Shown here: one piece after another, positions 20,013-30,852 of the stretch
How the letters are laid out: each line of letters starts with the position of its first letter
How positions within the stretch are numbered: the first letter of the stretch is position 1
DNA from: an uncultured Pelagibacteraceae bacterium
GTDB taxonomy: Bacteria; Pseudomonadota; Alphaproteobacteria; Pelagibacterales; Pelagibacteraceae
Assembly: GCA_902521615.1 (NCBI GenBank)
Contig: CABYSJ010000004.1
Span: 1 to 64,000, forward strand
Direction of reading: 5' to 3'
DNA length: 64,000 nucleotides
The notes under the pieces: model-generated
What the model saw: the letters and a program-made list of their open reading frames with translations, nothing else
Told to the model about the DNA's origin: nothing
Databases searched by the model: none
Made by a program: the position numbers and the translations under genes

Positions 20013-20711
20013 CTAAATTTTATATAACAAAAACTCTTCTTCTCCAGGGTTAAAAAGAAAAATCTTTTTCCATTTGATTTCGTTCAGTATTGACGAGGTT
20101 TTTTCGCCTATACACATTAAATTTGTATTCATCCATAAATTTTCAGTTTGGTAAATCTTTATGAAATTTAAGAAACTTGACGCACTATTTTGAGAGTAAA
20201 CATAGACCATATCAGGCATATTTAATTTTAATTCATTAACAAATTTCTCATCAAATTTTTGATTATGATCTACTCTGTAATTAATAATTCTTTTTACCTT
20301 AAAACCTTCGCTTAATAACTGTTGATCTAAATCAACCGATATTATTTCACTACTAACGTAAAGTAATTCTTTATTTTTGGACTCATAACTTTGTATAATT
20401 AACTCCTTTAAGTTTGTAACATTTCCTCCAGCCGCAATTGTATTTTGAAAACCAACACTTCTTGCTTTGTTTTCTGTAGCGTTTCCAACACAAAAGCATT
20501 TAATATTTTTATCTAATTTTACTGTGTTTAAAAATTTTACTGCATTTGCACTAGTAAAAACAATTCCACCATATTCGGAAAAATTAATTTCCTCATAGTT
20601 AACTTTTTCAATTCTTATTAATGGAAGATGAGAAACTTGATGTCCTAATGATTGAAATTTCAATATCATTTCAGAACAATCTTCCAATGGTCTAGTTAAT
20701 AAAATATGCAT
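20013..20711 (-). CDS. hemD: Uroporphyrinogen-III synthase
   Basis: ILLTRPLEDC; GIVFTSANAVKFL; VYSQNSASSFL; downstream of hemC. Confidence 0.88.
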   Translation of the reverse strand: MHILLTRPLEDCSEMILKFQSLGHQVSHLPLIRIEKVNYEEINFSEYGGIVFTSANAVKFLNTVKLDKNIKCFCVGNATENKARSVGFQNTIAAGGNVTNLKELIIQSYESKNKELLYVSSEIISVDLDQQLLSEGFKVKRIINYRVDHNQKFDEKFVNELKLNMPDMVYVYSQNSASSFLNFIKIYQTENLWMNTNLMCIGEKTSSILNEIKWKKIFLFNPGEEEFLLYKI

Positions 20712-20712
20712 A

Positions 20713-21630
20713 CTATCTTTTATATGAATTGTTTGATTTTGTTTTTAAAAGTAATCCAATCTCTTTACCAATTTCTTTAAATTCATTCAAATTACCAACC
20801 TTTTTTTCATAAAATCTTTTTTTGCCATCAAGAGAAAAAAGTTCAGCCTCCACAATAATCTTATCTCCATCAATCACTGAATGAGCGCCAATTGCTGTTT
20901 CACAATCTCCATCTAAAACTTTTAAAATATTTCTCTCAAGGTGAGCTCTTTTATGTGTTTCCTCATGATTTATTTTGTTTAAAATAGAAATTATCTCATT
21001 ATCACTCTCCCTGCACTGAAGAGCAATTACGCCCTGTCCTACGCTAGGAATTATTTCTTCGGCTGAAAAAATTTCTGAGATTTCATTTTCAAATTTTAAA
21101 AATTTGATACCAGCATAAGACAAAATAATTGCATCATACATCCCTTCATTCAATTTTCTAATTCTAGTATCTACATTTCCTCTAATTAGTTTACAGTTCA
21201 AATCTTCTCTAATTTTTTTTATTTGAAATTCTCTTCTGTATGATGAGGTGCCAACAATTGACTTTTGATCTAAGTCTTTAAGTTTTTTTTTGTTCTTTGT
21301 AATTAAAATCTCTCTAGGGTCATTTCTTTCAAGGAAAGAGTCTGTTGTTAATCCTTTTGTTTCATTAGCAGGCATATCTTTCAGTGCATGGACTGCAATA
21401 TCAATATTTTTTAACTGAAGTTCTTTTTCAATGTTACTAGAAAACAAACCTTTGCCACCAAGCTCAGATAATCTTATATCCTGTACTTCGTCACCTTTAG
21501 TTGTGATTGATTTAATTAAAATATCTTCATTACCAAGGTCGGTATTTTCAATAATCTTATCTTTAGCTTGTTGAGCATAAAGTAAGGCAAGCCTGCTACC
21601 CCTTGATCCAATTATTATTTTTTTTCTCAT
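20713..21630 (-). CDS. hemC: Hydroxymethylbilane synthase
   Basis: IIGSRGSRLALLYAQ; AVHALKDMPA; IGAHSVIDGDKI; GQGVIALQCR. Confidence 0.97.
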   Translation of the reverse strand: MRKKIIIGSRGSRLALLYAQQAKDKIIENTDLGNEDILIKSITTKGDEVQDIRLSELGGKGLFSSNIEKELQLKNIDIAVHALKDMPANETKGLTTDSFLERNDPREILITKNKKKLKDLDQKSIVGTSSYRREFQIKKIREDLNCKLIRGNVDTRIRKLNEGMYDAIILSYAGIKFLKFENEISEIFSAEEIIPSVGQGVIALQCRESDNEIISILNKINHEETHKRAHLERNILKVLDGDCETAIGAHSVIDGDKIIVEAELFSLDGKKRFYEKKVGNLNEFKEIGKEIGLLLKTKSNNSYKR

Positions 21631-21683
21631 AAAAATTATTTCTTACTTGTATAAAGATTGTACAATTATTAAAAACTATTTGA

Positions 21684-22760
21684 ATGAGCAAAAAACCCTT
21701 AATTCTTGGAATAGAGTCTAGTTGTGATGAGACAGCAGCTTCTTTAATAACTGAAAATGAAGAAGGATTCCCAGTAGTTTTATCCACCATTGTTTCTAGC
21801 CAAGTGGAGGTTCATAAGGAGTTTGGTGGTGTAGTTCCTGAACTAGCAGCACGTTCACACATTGAAAAAGTTGATTGGATTGTCAAAAAAGCTATTGATG
21901 AAAGTGGAAGAAAAATTGAAGAAATAGATGCAGTTGCTTCTACCGCTGGTCCTGGATTAATTGTTTGTTTATCAGTTGGGTTAAGTTTTGGTAAAGCTTT
22001 CGCAACAGCAATGAATAAACCTTTTATTGCTGTTAATCATCTAGAAGGACATGCTTTAAGTCCAAAACTAAACACAAATTTAAATTATCCATATTTACTT
22101 CTTTTAATTTCAGGTGGGCACTCACAATATTTAAGTGTTCAGAACCTTGGTAAATATAAAAGATTAGGAACAACTATTGATGATGCATTAGGTGAGGCGT
22201 TTGACAAAACGGCAAAGCTTTTAGGAATAGAATTTCCTGGAGGACCTCAAATAGAAATTTTAGCTAAAAAAGGTGATCCCGAAAAATATGATTTACCAAA
22301 ACCAATTTTCAGCAAAGGAGGATGCAATCTTTCTTTTGCAGGTCTAAAAACTGCCGTGTTAAAGATAAGCAAAACAATTAAATCAGAACAAGATAAATAT
22401 AATCTTGCAGCATCTTTTCAAAAAACAATTGAGGAAATTTTATATAAAAAAACTAAGATTGCCTTTACTGAATTTGAAAAAATAAATGAATTAAATGAAA
22501 AAATTTTTGTTGTTGCTGGAGGGGTAGCGGCAAATAAGAAAATTAGGTCTATGTTAATTAATCTATGTGAAGAAAATAATTATAAAAGTATTTTTCCACC
22601 TATAGAGTTTTGTGGAGATAATGCAGCAATGATTGCAATGGTAGGTTTAGAAAAATTTAAACTAAATCAATTTAATAATTTAGATTATCCAGCAAAACCT
22701 AGGTGGCCTTTAGATGAAGATGCAGCTTTTCTAAAAGGTGCTGGAGTTCAATTGAAATGA
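21684..22760 (+). CDS. tsaD: tRNA N6-adenosine threonylcarbamoyltransferase
   Basis: LILGIESSCDETAASL; VNHLEGHALSP; LLISGGHSQYL; FCGDNAAMIA. Confidence 0.98.
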   Translation: MSKKPLILGIESSCDETAASLITENEEGFPVVLSTIVSSQVEVHKEFGGVVPELAARSHIEKVDWIVKKAIDESGRKIEEIDAVASTAGPGLIVCLSVGLSFGKAFATAMNKPFIAVNHLEGHALSPKLNTNLNYPYLLLLISGGHSQYLSVQNLGKYKRLGTTIDDALGEAFDKTAKLLGIEFPGGPQIEILAKKGDPEKYDLPKPIFSKGGCNLSFAGLKTAVLKISKTIKSEQDKYNLAASFQKTIEEILYKKTKIAFTEFEKINELNEKIFVVAGGVAANKKIRSMLINLCEENNYKSIFPPIEFCGDNAAMIAMVGLEKFKLNQFNNLDYPAKPRWPLDEDAAFLKGAGVQLK

Positions 22761-23170
22761 AATATTGGTTGATGAAATCTGAGCCAAATGTTTGGTCAAT
22801 TGACCAACAAAAAAAAGCTGGGGTTAAAGGTGCACCTTGGGATGGTGTCAGAAATTATCAAGCTGCAAAAAATTTAAAAAGTATGAGTAAAGGAGATCTA
22901 TGTTTTTTTTATCATTCAAACATAGGAAAAGAGATAGTTGGGATAGTAAAAGTTATTAAAGAATCTTATATAGATAAAACAGACAAAACAGGGAGATTTG
23001 TTGCCGTTACTGTTCAATTTAAGTCTGAATTTTCAAAGCCTATAACGCTCGAAAGTATTAAAAAAAATAAGGATTTAAGCCATTTAGCTCTAATAAAACA
23101 AAGTAGGCTTTCTGTAATGCCTGTTGATTATAAAAGCTGGAAAATTATAAATAACATGAGTAGAATTTAA
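22757..23170 (+). CDS. EVE domain-containing protein
   Basis: MKYWLMKSEPNVWSID...WDGVRNYQAAKNLKSMSKGDLCFFYHS. Confidence 0.93.
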   Translation: MKYWLMKSEPNVWSIDQQKKAGVKGAPWDGVRNYQAAKNLKSMSKGDLCFFYHSNIGKEIVGIVKVIKESYIDKTDKTGRFVAVTVQFKSEFSKPITLESIKKNKDLSHLALIKQSRLSVMPVDYKSWKIINNMSRI

Positions 23171-23185
23171 AAAAAAAATTATCCT

Positions 23186-25282
23186 ATGCCAAAAAAAAAG
23201 AAGAAGAAAAGCAAGGTAAGAAAAAAAAAGTCTAAAGTTAGAAAAAAAACCTCAAAGAAGGTGAAGAGAAGATCTAAAGTTAGAAAAAGATCCTCAAAAA
23301 AAGTAAAAAAAAGAATTAAAGCAAAAAAAGAAAACGGAAATACGCCTCCTGAGGTTGTTATTAAAACAAAACCAGAATGGATCAAAAGTAGCTTAGCAAA
23401 TAAAAGTAAGTATCAACAAAAATATTCTCAATCTATAAAGAGTAATGATGAATTTTGGAGAAAAGAGGGAAAAAGAATTACTTGGATAAAACCATATAAA
23501 AAAATTAAGGATGTAAAATACAGTACAAAAGAGGTAAAGATTAAATGGTTTGAGGATGGAACTTTAAATGCTTCAGCAAATTGTATTGATAGACACTTAA
23601 AAGATAAAAAAGATAAAACGGCTATTATTTGGGTGGGTGATGATCCAAAAGATAATCAGAAAATTTCTTATAAACAACTTCACCAAAAAGTTTCTAAAGC
23701 TGCAAATGGTTTAAAAAAATTAGGAATTAAAAAAGGCGATCGAGTAACAATTTATTTAACTATGATACCAGAATTAGCAATTTTAATGCTGGCCTGTGTA
23801 AGAATTGGTGCAGTTCACTCTATTATTTTTGGTGGTTTTTCAGCAGACTCTATTTCGGGAAGAGTAAATGATTGTGAATCTGAATACATCATTACTGCAG
23901 ATGAAGGAGTGCGAGGAGGAAAAACTATTCCACTGAAATATACAGTAGATGAAGCTTTAATGAGTTGCCCAAATGTTAAGAAATGTATAGTTGTAAAACG
24001 AACAGGTAACTACATCAACTGGGATCAAAATAGAGATGTTTGGTACCATGATATAATAAAAGACGTTCCTAATCATTGTGAACCTGAAGAAATGAATGCA
24101 GAGGATCCGTTATTTATTTTATATACTTCGGGTTCAACGGGAAAACCTAAAGGAGTTCTTCATACTACTGGTGGTTATATGGTTTATGCATCAATGACTC
24201 ATCAATATATTTTCAATTACAAACCAAAAGATATTTATTGGTGTACAGCTGATATTGGCTGGGTAACTGGGCACAGTTATATTATTTATGGGCCACTTTC
24301 GAACGGTGCAACAACTATAATGTTTGAAGGAATTCCAAATTATCCTGATACTTCAAGATGGTGGCAAATAGTTGATAAATATAAGGTAAATACTTTTTAT
24401 ACTGCACCGACTGCAATTAGAGCATTAATGCGTGAGGGAGATAAACCAGTTAAAAAAACTTCAAGAAAATCCCTTAAACTTCTAGGAACGGTTGGAGAAC
24501 CAATAAATCCAGAGGCCTGGATGTGGTATTATAAAACTGTAGGTAATTCTAAATGCCCAATTGTAGATACATGGTGGCAAACTGAAACAGGAGGTATAAT
24601 GATTGCTCCTCAAACAGGTGCTATTCCTCTTAAACCTGGATCTGCAACAAAACCTTTCTATGGAATTAAGCCGGTGCTTGTAGATAAAAATGGTAAAGAA
24701 ATAAAAGGAGCTGGTGAAGGAAGATTATGTATAGCTCAATCATGGCCAGGACAGATGAGAACAGTTTATGGTGATCATCAAAGATTTATTGATACATATT
24801 TTTCTCAATTTAATGGAAAGTATTTCACAGGTGATGGATGCCGAAGGGATAAAGATGGATATTACTGGATCACTGGTAGAGTAGATGATGTAATTATAGT
24901 TTCAGGACACAACCTAGGAACTGCTGAAATCGAAAGTGCATTTGTAGCTCATCCAAAAGTAGCTGAAGCCGCAGTAGTTGGTTATCCTCATGACATTAAA
25001 GGTAATGGTTTATATTGTTATGTAACCTTAAATGCAGGAGAAACAGAAACAGGAGAACTTGAAAGAGATCTAAAACTTTGGGTTAGAAAACAAATCGGAC
25101 CTTTAGCAACTCCAGATCTTATTCATTTTACTCCAGGTCTTCCTAAGACGAGATCAGGAAAAATAATGAGAAGAATTCTAAGAAAGATTGCTGCTAATGA
25201 ACATGGTCAATTAGGAGATACCACTACTTTAGCAGATCCGAGTGTTGTTGATAGTTTGGTCGATAATAGAAAAAATATTTAA
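23186..25282 (+). CDS. acs: Acetyl-CoA synthetase with Lys/Arg-rich N-terminal extension
   Basis: [80 protein letters not shown]. Confidence 0.96.
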   Translation: MPKKKKKKSKVRKKKSKVRKKTSKKVKRRSKVRKRSSKKVKKRIKAKKENGNTPPEVVIKTKPEWIKSSLANKSKYQQKYSQSIKSNDEFWRKEGKRITWIKPYKKIKDVKYSTKEVKIKWFEDGTLNASANCIDRHLKDKKDKTAIIWVGDDPKDNQKISYKQLHQKVSKAANGLKKLGIKKGDRVTIYLTMIPELAILMLACVRIGAVHSIIFGGFSADSISGRVNDCESEYIITADEGVRGGKTIPLKYTVDEALMSCPNVKKCIVVKRTGNYINWDQNRDVWYHDIIKDVPNHCEPEEMNAEDPLFILYTSGSTGKPKGVLHTTGGYMVYASMTHQYIFNYKPKDIYWCTADIGWVTGHSYIIYGPLSNGATTIMFEGIPNYPDTSRWWQIVDKYKVNTFYTAPTAIRALMREGDKPVKKTSRKSLKLLGTVGEPINPEAWMWYYKTVGNSKCPIVDTWWQTETGGIMIAPQTGAIPLKPGSATKPFYGIKPVLVDKNGKEIKGAGEGRLCIAQSWPGQMRTVYGDHQRFIDTYFSQFNGKYFTGDGCRRDKDGYYWITGRVDDVIIVSGHNLGTAEIESAFVAHPKVAEAAVVGYPHDIKGNGLYCYVTLNAGETETGELERDLKLWVRKQIGPLATPDLIHFTPGLPKTRSGKIMRRILRKIAANEHGQLGDTTTLADPSVVDSLVDNRKNI

Positions 25283-25923
25283 AACTGAATTAAATCTTTA
25301 AACTCTTGTTTAACAACATCCCATTTTAAAATCATAGAATTTAAAACGATCTTTCGATCTAAAGTTTTTAATTCATCTGAAATTGGAGCCCATTTATATA
25401 AAGAGAGTGCACTAGGATTGAAAGGTAAGTCTTGATAATAACCATCCCAATTAATTTTCTCTAATCGTTCATCAAAACTTTTCCTAGCTTCATCGATAAT
25501 ATCTAGTGGCATCTTATTAGAAATTTCATCATCTAAAATTTTATTAAAAATTTCGTTTGCTTTATGAATATCCTGGTAATTGAAATTAACTTTCAAATAT
25601 GAAAAAGCAAAAAAAGTTAAATCTTGTAATGCAACAGAGTAAATATTCCATTTAGCAAGATTTACTGATGACATAAATACATCATTTTCAAAATGAAGAA
25701 CGTATCTTGTTCCCATTCTAGTTTTAAGATAATTATATAAAGTAACTTGAGTGGCCCATGCAGATTTAGTTTGAATAAACTGCTCTAATTCATCTAAAGT
25801 TTTTATTTTTTTCTTTGGAATAAACGCCTTAAACATGGCGAATAAATATGTTTTAAAATCCTCAAGTTTTATGTCTCTCCAAGTTAATTTGTATTTTCCC
25901 ATGTAAATTTGTAAGTGCGCCAA
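25279..25923 (-). CDS. Conserved hypothetical protein
   Basis: 214-aa ORF filling the space between acs and the symporter operon; no family recognised. Confidence 0.7.
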   Translation of the reverse strand: MAHLQIYMGKYKLTWRDIKLEDFKTYLFAMFKAFIPKKKIKTLDELEQFIQTKSAWATQVTLYNYLKTRMGTRYVLHFENDVFMSSVNLAKWNIYSVALQDLTFFAFSYLKVNFNYQDIHKANEIFNKILDDEISNKMPLDIIDEARKSFDERLEKINWDGYYQDLPFNPSALSLYKWAPISDELKTLDRKIVLNSMILKWDVVKQEFKDLIQF

Positions 25924-26037
25924 TTATATCTTAAAAAAGTAAGTAAATAAGTACCTAATATGATCAATTTTTAGGGTTTTCAAAGCTCTCATAATGGTTA
26001 TGGTTTTAACCAGTTATAACTAAAAAGAGAGGTATAA

Positions 26038-26298
26038 ATGTCAAATCAACAAAAACACTGGGAAAAAACCAGGGGATTGTTATTTATAACACTGGCAATC
26101 TGGTTTGTTTTCTCTATTGGCATCTTTCTCTTTGGAGCTGAAATGAACGAGGTCACAGGACCTTTCGGTTATCCATGGACATATTGGTTTACATGTCAGG
26201 GATCTCTTGGTGCTTTCGTAATCCTAATTTTCTGGTTTGCGAATAGACAAGAAAAAATCGATGAAGAGTTCGGCTTTAGCGAAAGAGAGGACGAATAA
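26038..26298 (+). CDS. DUF4212 family protein (sodium/solute symporter small subunit)
   Basis: HWEKTRGLLFITLAIWFVFSIGIFLFG...GFPYPWTYWF-like motif (FGYPWTYWFTCQGS); 1-nt overlap with the symporter. Confidence 0.9.
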   Translation: MSNQQKHWEKTRGLLFITLAIWFVFSIGIFLFGAEMNEVTGPFGYPWTYWFTCQGSLGAFVILIFWFANRQEKIDEEFGFSEREDE

Positions 26299-28109
26299 TG
26301 AAAGGTAATTTCATAGATAATTTGCCAAAGGTTTATGGAATCTATACTGGAGGATTTATAGGTTTCATAATCATTATGGCAATTGCTGAACAGATGGGTA
26401 TGACAGCTAAAGCAATTGGTATCGCTTTCGTTGCATTTACTGTATTCATCTATGCATTAATCGGTTGGCTATCAAGAACAGCCCAAGCAGATGCATATTA
26501 CGTAGCTGGAAGGCAAGTACCAACAGTCTTCAACGGAATGGCGACTGCAGCAGACTGGATGTCTGGTGCTTCATTCGTTGCAATGGCGGGTGGTATTTAC
26601 TTTAAAGGTTACGGCTATATGGCACTACTTGTAGGTTGGACTGGTGGTTACGTGCTTGTTGCATCTTTATTAGCACCATACCTAAGAAAATTTGGTTGTT
26701 ATACAGTTCCAGATTTTATAGGTACTAGATACGGTGGTAATCTAGCAAGATTTAGCGCAGTTGTAGTTTTAACTGTTGCTTCATTTACTTATGTGACTGC
26801 ACAAATTAACGCTACAGGTACTATTGCATCTGTTGCACTTGATATCCCATTCCAATACGCAGTTTATGTTGGACTAATAAGTATTTTATTATGTTCAATG
26901 TTAGGTGGTATGAGAGGGGTAACTTGGACACAGGTTGCACAATATATCGTACTGATTATAGCTTACCTACTTCCAGTTTTCTGGATCAGTAACAAAATGG
27001 GTGCGGGTTTCTTCCCTCACTTTATGTTAGCTGATGAGGTAGCTAGAATTGGTGAGTTAGAACAACAGTTTGGTTTTGTTAAAAACGCAGCTGCTGATCT
27101 AAAATCAGTACCTAAAGGCTTGGCAGGAATAACTAAAGCTCACTCTGCAGTGAACGCTACACCTTGGGCATTTATTTCATTAGCATTAGCAATGATGATG
27201 GGAACAGCTTCATTACCGCACGTGATGATGAGATATTTTACTACTCCAAGTGTAAAAGCAGCTAGAAAATCAGTAGGTTGGTCATTATTCTTTATCTTCC
27301 TACTTTATTCTTCTGCTCCAATGTTAGCTACATTATCTAAGTTATCATTGATCGACCCGAATTTACCAACAGGTATTATCGGTAAGACATTTGCAGAAGT
27401 GGAAGCGATAGATTGGTACCAAAACTGGAACCAAGCAAACCTAATGTTTATCAGCGACTTTAACGGAAATGGAACTCTTGAATTAAATGAGTTCTTCATG
27501 GGTGGTAAAGCTGTTGTATTAGCAACGCCAGAGATAGCTGGATTACCTTATGTAATTTCAGGTCTAGTTGCTGCAGGAGGTATGGCAGCTGCCATGTCTA
27601 CTGCCGATGGTTTGATTCTAGCGATAGCAAACGCTATATCACATGATGTTTACTATAAGATCATTGATCCAAAAGCGGAAACTGCAAAACGACTACTTGT
27701 TGCAAGGGTATTACTTGTAATAATTGGTTTTGCTGGAGCAACTATTGCAGCAATGGAGATTCAAGGAATCTTAGGTTCGGTTATCTGGGCTTTTGATTTT
27801 GCGATGTCTGGATTGTTCTTCCCACTTGTACTTGGTGTATGGTGGAAGAGAGCTAATAGACAAGGTGCGATTGCTGGTATGCTAGGTGGTCTAATTGCCG
27901 GTGCGTGGTACTTAGTTTGGGTACGAACTGGTGGAAGTGGATTCCTAGGAATTACACAGTTAACATTTGGTATCTTCGGATCAGCTGTTAGTTTAGTTTT
28001 AATGGTAATAGTTAGTTTAATGACTGCAGAACCAGATAAAGCTACTCAAAAAATGGTTGATGATGTTCGTGTACCGAGTGGTAAATCAATTCTTGGTAAA
28101 TCACACTAA
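26298..28109 (+). CDS. Sodium:solute symporter, acetate-permease-like
   Basis: GRQVPTVFNGMATAADWMSGASFVAMAGGIYFKGY; AGGMAAAMSTADGLILAIANAISHDVYYK; paired with DUF4212. Confidence 0.94.
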   Translation: MKGNFIDNLPKVYGIYTGGFIGFIIIMAIAEQMGMTAKAIGIAFVAFTVFIYALIGWLSRTAQADAYYVAGRQVPTVFNGMATAADWMSGASFVAMAGGIYFKGYGYMALLVGWTGGYVLVASLLAPYLRKFGCYTVPDFIGTRYGGNLARFSAVVVLTVASFTYVTAQINATGTIASVALDIPFQYAVYVGLISILLCSMLGGMRGVTWTQVAQYIVLIIAYLLPVFWISNKMGAGFFPHFMLADEVARIGELEQQFGFVKNAAADLKSVPKGLAGITKAHSAVNATPWAFISLALAMMMGTASLPHVMMRYFTTPSVKAARKSVGWSLFFIFLLYSSAPMLATLSKLSLIDPNLPTGIIGKTFAEVEAIDWYQNWNQANLMFISDFNGNGTLELNEFFMGGKAVVLATPEIAGLPYVISGLVAAGGMAAAMSTADGLILAIANAISHDVYYKIIDPKAETAKRLLVARVLLVIIGFAGATIAAMEIQGILGSVIWAFDFAMSGLFFPLVLGVWWKRANRQGAIAGMLGGLIAGAWYLVWVRTGGSGFLGITQLTFGIFGSAVSLVLMVIVSLMTAEPDKATQKMVDDVRVPSGKSILGKSH

Positions 28110-28122
28110 ATAATCTTTTAGA

Positions 28123-28150
28123 GGGGCGATTAATTTCGCCCCTTTTATTT
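28123..28150 (+). terminator. Rho-independent terminator after the symporter operon
   Basis: GGGGCGA-TTAATT-TCGCCCC perfect 7-bp stem, then TTTTATTT. Confidence 0.93.
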
Positions 28151-28177
28151 CAATACATTTTCCAATATAAATTTTAA

Positions 28178-28528
28178 ATGTCGGCAAATTTCCATCCCTT
28201 AATATATTTTATCGATTATTTACTTGGGATCATCATGTGGACACTTATTGGAAGAGTAGCGATGAATATTTTCCAAAGAGAAGACTCTCAATTTTTTTTT
28301 ATGAGAGTATTTGTTAAATATACTAATCCTTTAATAAAATTGTTTAAACCTATTACACCCTCATTTATCATTGGGCCATTGGTGCCTTTATATGTTGCTT
28401 GGTTTTTCTACATGATTAGATTTTATCTAATGCCTTGGATCTTAGGCTATTCAGTAATGGGAATGTTGTCATTTCCTTTAGAGAGTGAAATTTCTAGACA
28501 AATTTATCAATTTTTTAATTCATTTTAA
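28178..28528 (+). CDS. Hypothetical membrane protein (YggT-like layout)
   Basis: MWTLIGRVAMNIFQ...YTNPLIKLFKPITPSFI, two hydrophobic segments. Confidence 0.65.
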   Translation: MSANFHPLIYFIDYLLGIIMWTLIGRVAMNIFQREDSQFFFMRVFVKYTNPLIKLFKPITPSFIIGPLVPLYVAWFFYMIRFYLMPWILGYSVMGMLSFPLESEISRQIYQFFNSF

Positions 28529-28562
28529 TTTTTAAAATTGATACTAGTTAATCTAGTAATCA

Positions 28563-29222
28563 ATGAAAAATATACAAATTTCACCATCAATTTTATCAGC
28601 TGACTTTAGTCAATTAGGTTCAGAAATTAAAAGACTCGAAGAAGCTGGAGCTGATATGATTCATGTAGATGTAATGGATGGTCATTTTGTTCCTAATTTA
28701 ACAATTGGGCCACCTGTAATTAAAGCTCTTCGAAAACATTGTTCATTAAAATTTGATGTTCATTTAATGATATCACCAGTACACAAATACATTGAAGCTT
28801 ACGCTGATGCTGGAGCAGATATAATTACTATTCACCCCGAAGCAACTGATGATTTGGAAAATTCAATTAAAAAAATAAAAGAAAAAAATAAAAAAGTTGG
28901 AGTTTCACTTAATCCCGAAACTAAAATTAATTTAATTTTAGATTTATTAGATCAAATAGATTTGGTTTTAATTATGAGTGTAAATCCTGGGTTTGGGGGG
29001 CAAAAATTTATGCCAGAAGTTTTAGATAAAATTAAAGAACTAAAAAAAATAAGAGGGCAAAAAAAATTAGATTTTGATATAGAAGTTGATGGTGGAATAA
29101 ATTTTGATAACTGCAAAAGTGCAATTGATGCTGGTGCAAACATTCTTGTTTCTGGTACTACTGTGTTCAAAAGTAATGATGGAGATATAAAGAAAAATAT
29201 TAATTTATTAAAATTAAAATAA
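28563..29222 (+). CDS. rpe: Ribulose-phosphate 3-epimerase
   Basis: ISPSILSADFSQLGSEI; HVDVMDGHFVPNLTIGPPV; MSVNPGFGGQKFMP; EVDGGIN. Confidence 0.98.
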   Translation: MKNIQISPSILSADFSQLGSEIKRLEEAGADMIHVDVMDGHFVPNLTIGPPVIKALRKHCSLKFDVHLMISPVHKYIEAYADAGADIITIHPEATDDLENSIKKIKEKNKKVGVSLNPETKINLILDLLDQIDLVLIMSVNPGFGGQKFMPEVLDKIKELKKIRGQKKLDFDIEVDGGINFDNCKSAIDAGANILVSGTTVFKSNDGDIKKNINLLKLK

Positions 29223-29226
29223 GTTA

Positions 29227-30852
29227 ATGATTAATACAAATTCCTTAGGCATTTTAGGTCAATTTTATTTTAATATAAAAAAAAGTTTTAAATCAATTTA
29301 TCAAAATTCAAATTTTTACGAAAAAAAAATATCGAAAACTTTTGACAATAGTTTTGAATATAAACCAAGTCCTCATTTACTTTCATCTATAATTAAGTAT
29401 CAAAATAAAAAATATAAAATTGAAGATTTTGCTATTGAGTCAATTTGGCAAAATAATTTGAGCTCAAAAGATTATGAAAGATTAAATAATTTTTTTTGGT
29501 TTTTTAGCTTAGATTTAAAATCCTCTAAAAAAACTACACAGACTGTTATCAAAAATTGGATTTCAAATAATTCAAAATATCAAAAAAAAAGTTGGGAGTT
29601 TGATTTAACTGCAAAAAGAATTATTTCATGGCTATCAAATCATCAACTTACTTATGAAGATAGTGATCAAGAATACAGATCCAATTTTGATCACATGATC
29701 CAAAAACAAACTAACCATTTATTAAATGAAATGAAAAACCCAACCAAAATAGAAAATAAGATGATTGGGTGTGCTTCAATAATTTTAACTGGATTGGCTT
29801 ACAAAAATGAAAAACAATATCTTAATAATGGATTAAGTTTATTAAAAAATATTATTAAATCTTCAATCGATAATCAAGGTTTTACAAAATCAAGAAATAT
29901 CAGGCAGTTAATATTTTATTTAAAATATTTTATAATAATTAGAGAATGGTTTAAAGAATCTCAGAGTTCAATTCCTGAATATATTGATGAGACCATTTAT
30001 TATTTAGGATCAAGTTATGCTTTCATTTGGCAAAATATAAAGCAAGATATTTTTTTTAATGGTAATTATTCCTCTGAGAATAAAGCATTTGATCGATATT
30101 TAAAAAGGTTTGGTTATACTTTCAAAAACCAAATTAATGAACTTGGTGGATATGCAATTCTTAAAAATAAAAAAATAATTCTTGCTGCTGATATAGGTTC
30201 TAGTCCTAACAAAAATTTTTCCAACGATTACCAAGCAGGTGCCTTATCATTCGAAATATTTTCAAATGATAAAAAATTAATTTCAAATGCTGGTTATTAC
30301 CCAGATGGAGATAATAAATTTAATAAATTATCAAGAAGCACCTCTCTTCATTGTGCTTTAACCATTGAGGATTATTCTTCTTGTAATTTTGTTAAGCATC
30401 AAAAAAATCTGATTGTTGATAAAGGACTGAAAGTATCAAAAAAAAATGTAGTTTTTGAGAATAATTATTGGAAAATATCAGGTACACATGATGGATTTTT
30501 AATTAAATTTGGAATCATTTACGAGAGAAAAATTGAGTTCTACCCAGAACAAATGAAATTTATCGGCTATGATAAATTATTTAGAAAAAGTTCCAATAAA
30601 GAAATTAAATTTGATATTAGATTTCATCTTGATCCAAACTCAAAAGTAATGAAAACACAAGATAACAAATCTATACTAATTGAATTAGATGAGGAAGGTT
30701 GGAAATTTAGTTGTGATAACTTTGATATTAATATTGATAATGGTTTATATTTCGGTAATAAAAATTCATATAAAGAAAACCAAAATATTTTTATCTCAGG
30801 TATGAATAATGAAAAAGAACAATTAATAAAGTGGGAGATAAATAGATTATAA
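29227..30852 (+). CDS. Heparinase II/III family protein
   Basis: Position between rpe and purH as in other alphaproteobacteria; LSFEIFSNDKKLISNAGYY...LSRSTSLHCALTIEDYSS heparinase II/III core. Confidence 0.85.
   Translation: MINTNSLGILGQFYFNIKKSFKSIYQNSNFYEKKISKTFDNSFEYKPSPHLLSSIIKYQNKKYKIEDFAIESIWQNNLSSKDYERLNNFFWFFSLDLKSSKKTTQTVIKNWISNNSKYQKKSWEFDLTAKRIISWLSNHQLTYEDSDQEYRSNFDHMIQKQTNHLLNEMKNPTKIENKMIGCASIILTGLAYKNEKQYLNNGLSLLKNIIKSSIDNQGFTKSRNIRQLIFYLKYFIIIREWFKESQSSIPEYIDETIYYLGSSYAFIWQNIKQDIFFNGNYSSENKAFDRYLKRFGYTFKNQINELGGYAILKNKKIILAADIGSSPNKNFSNDYQAGALSFEIFSNDKKLISNAGYYPDGDNKFNKLSRSTSLHCALTIEDYSSCNFVKHQKNLIVDKGLKVSKKNVVFENNYWKISGTHDGFLIKFGIIYERKIEFYPEQMKFIGYDKLFRKSSNKEIKFDIRFHLDPNSKVMKTQDNKSILIELDEEGWKFSCDNFDINIDNGLYFGNKNSYKENQNIFISGMNNEKEQLIKWEINRL

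Noticed and set aside
23179-23385. Phe/Leu-rich antisense ORF opposite the acs N-terminus
   Set aside because: The apparent hydrophobic protein is simply the reverse reading of AAA/AAG-rich Lys/Arg codons
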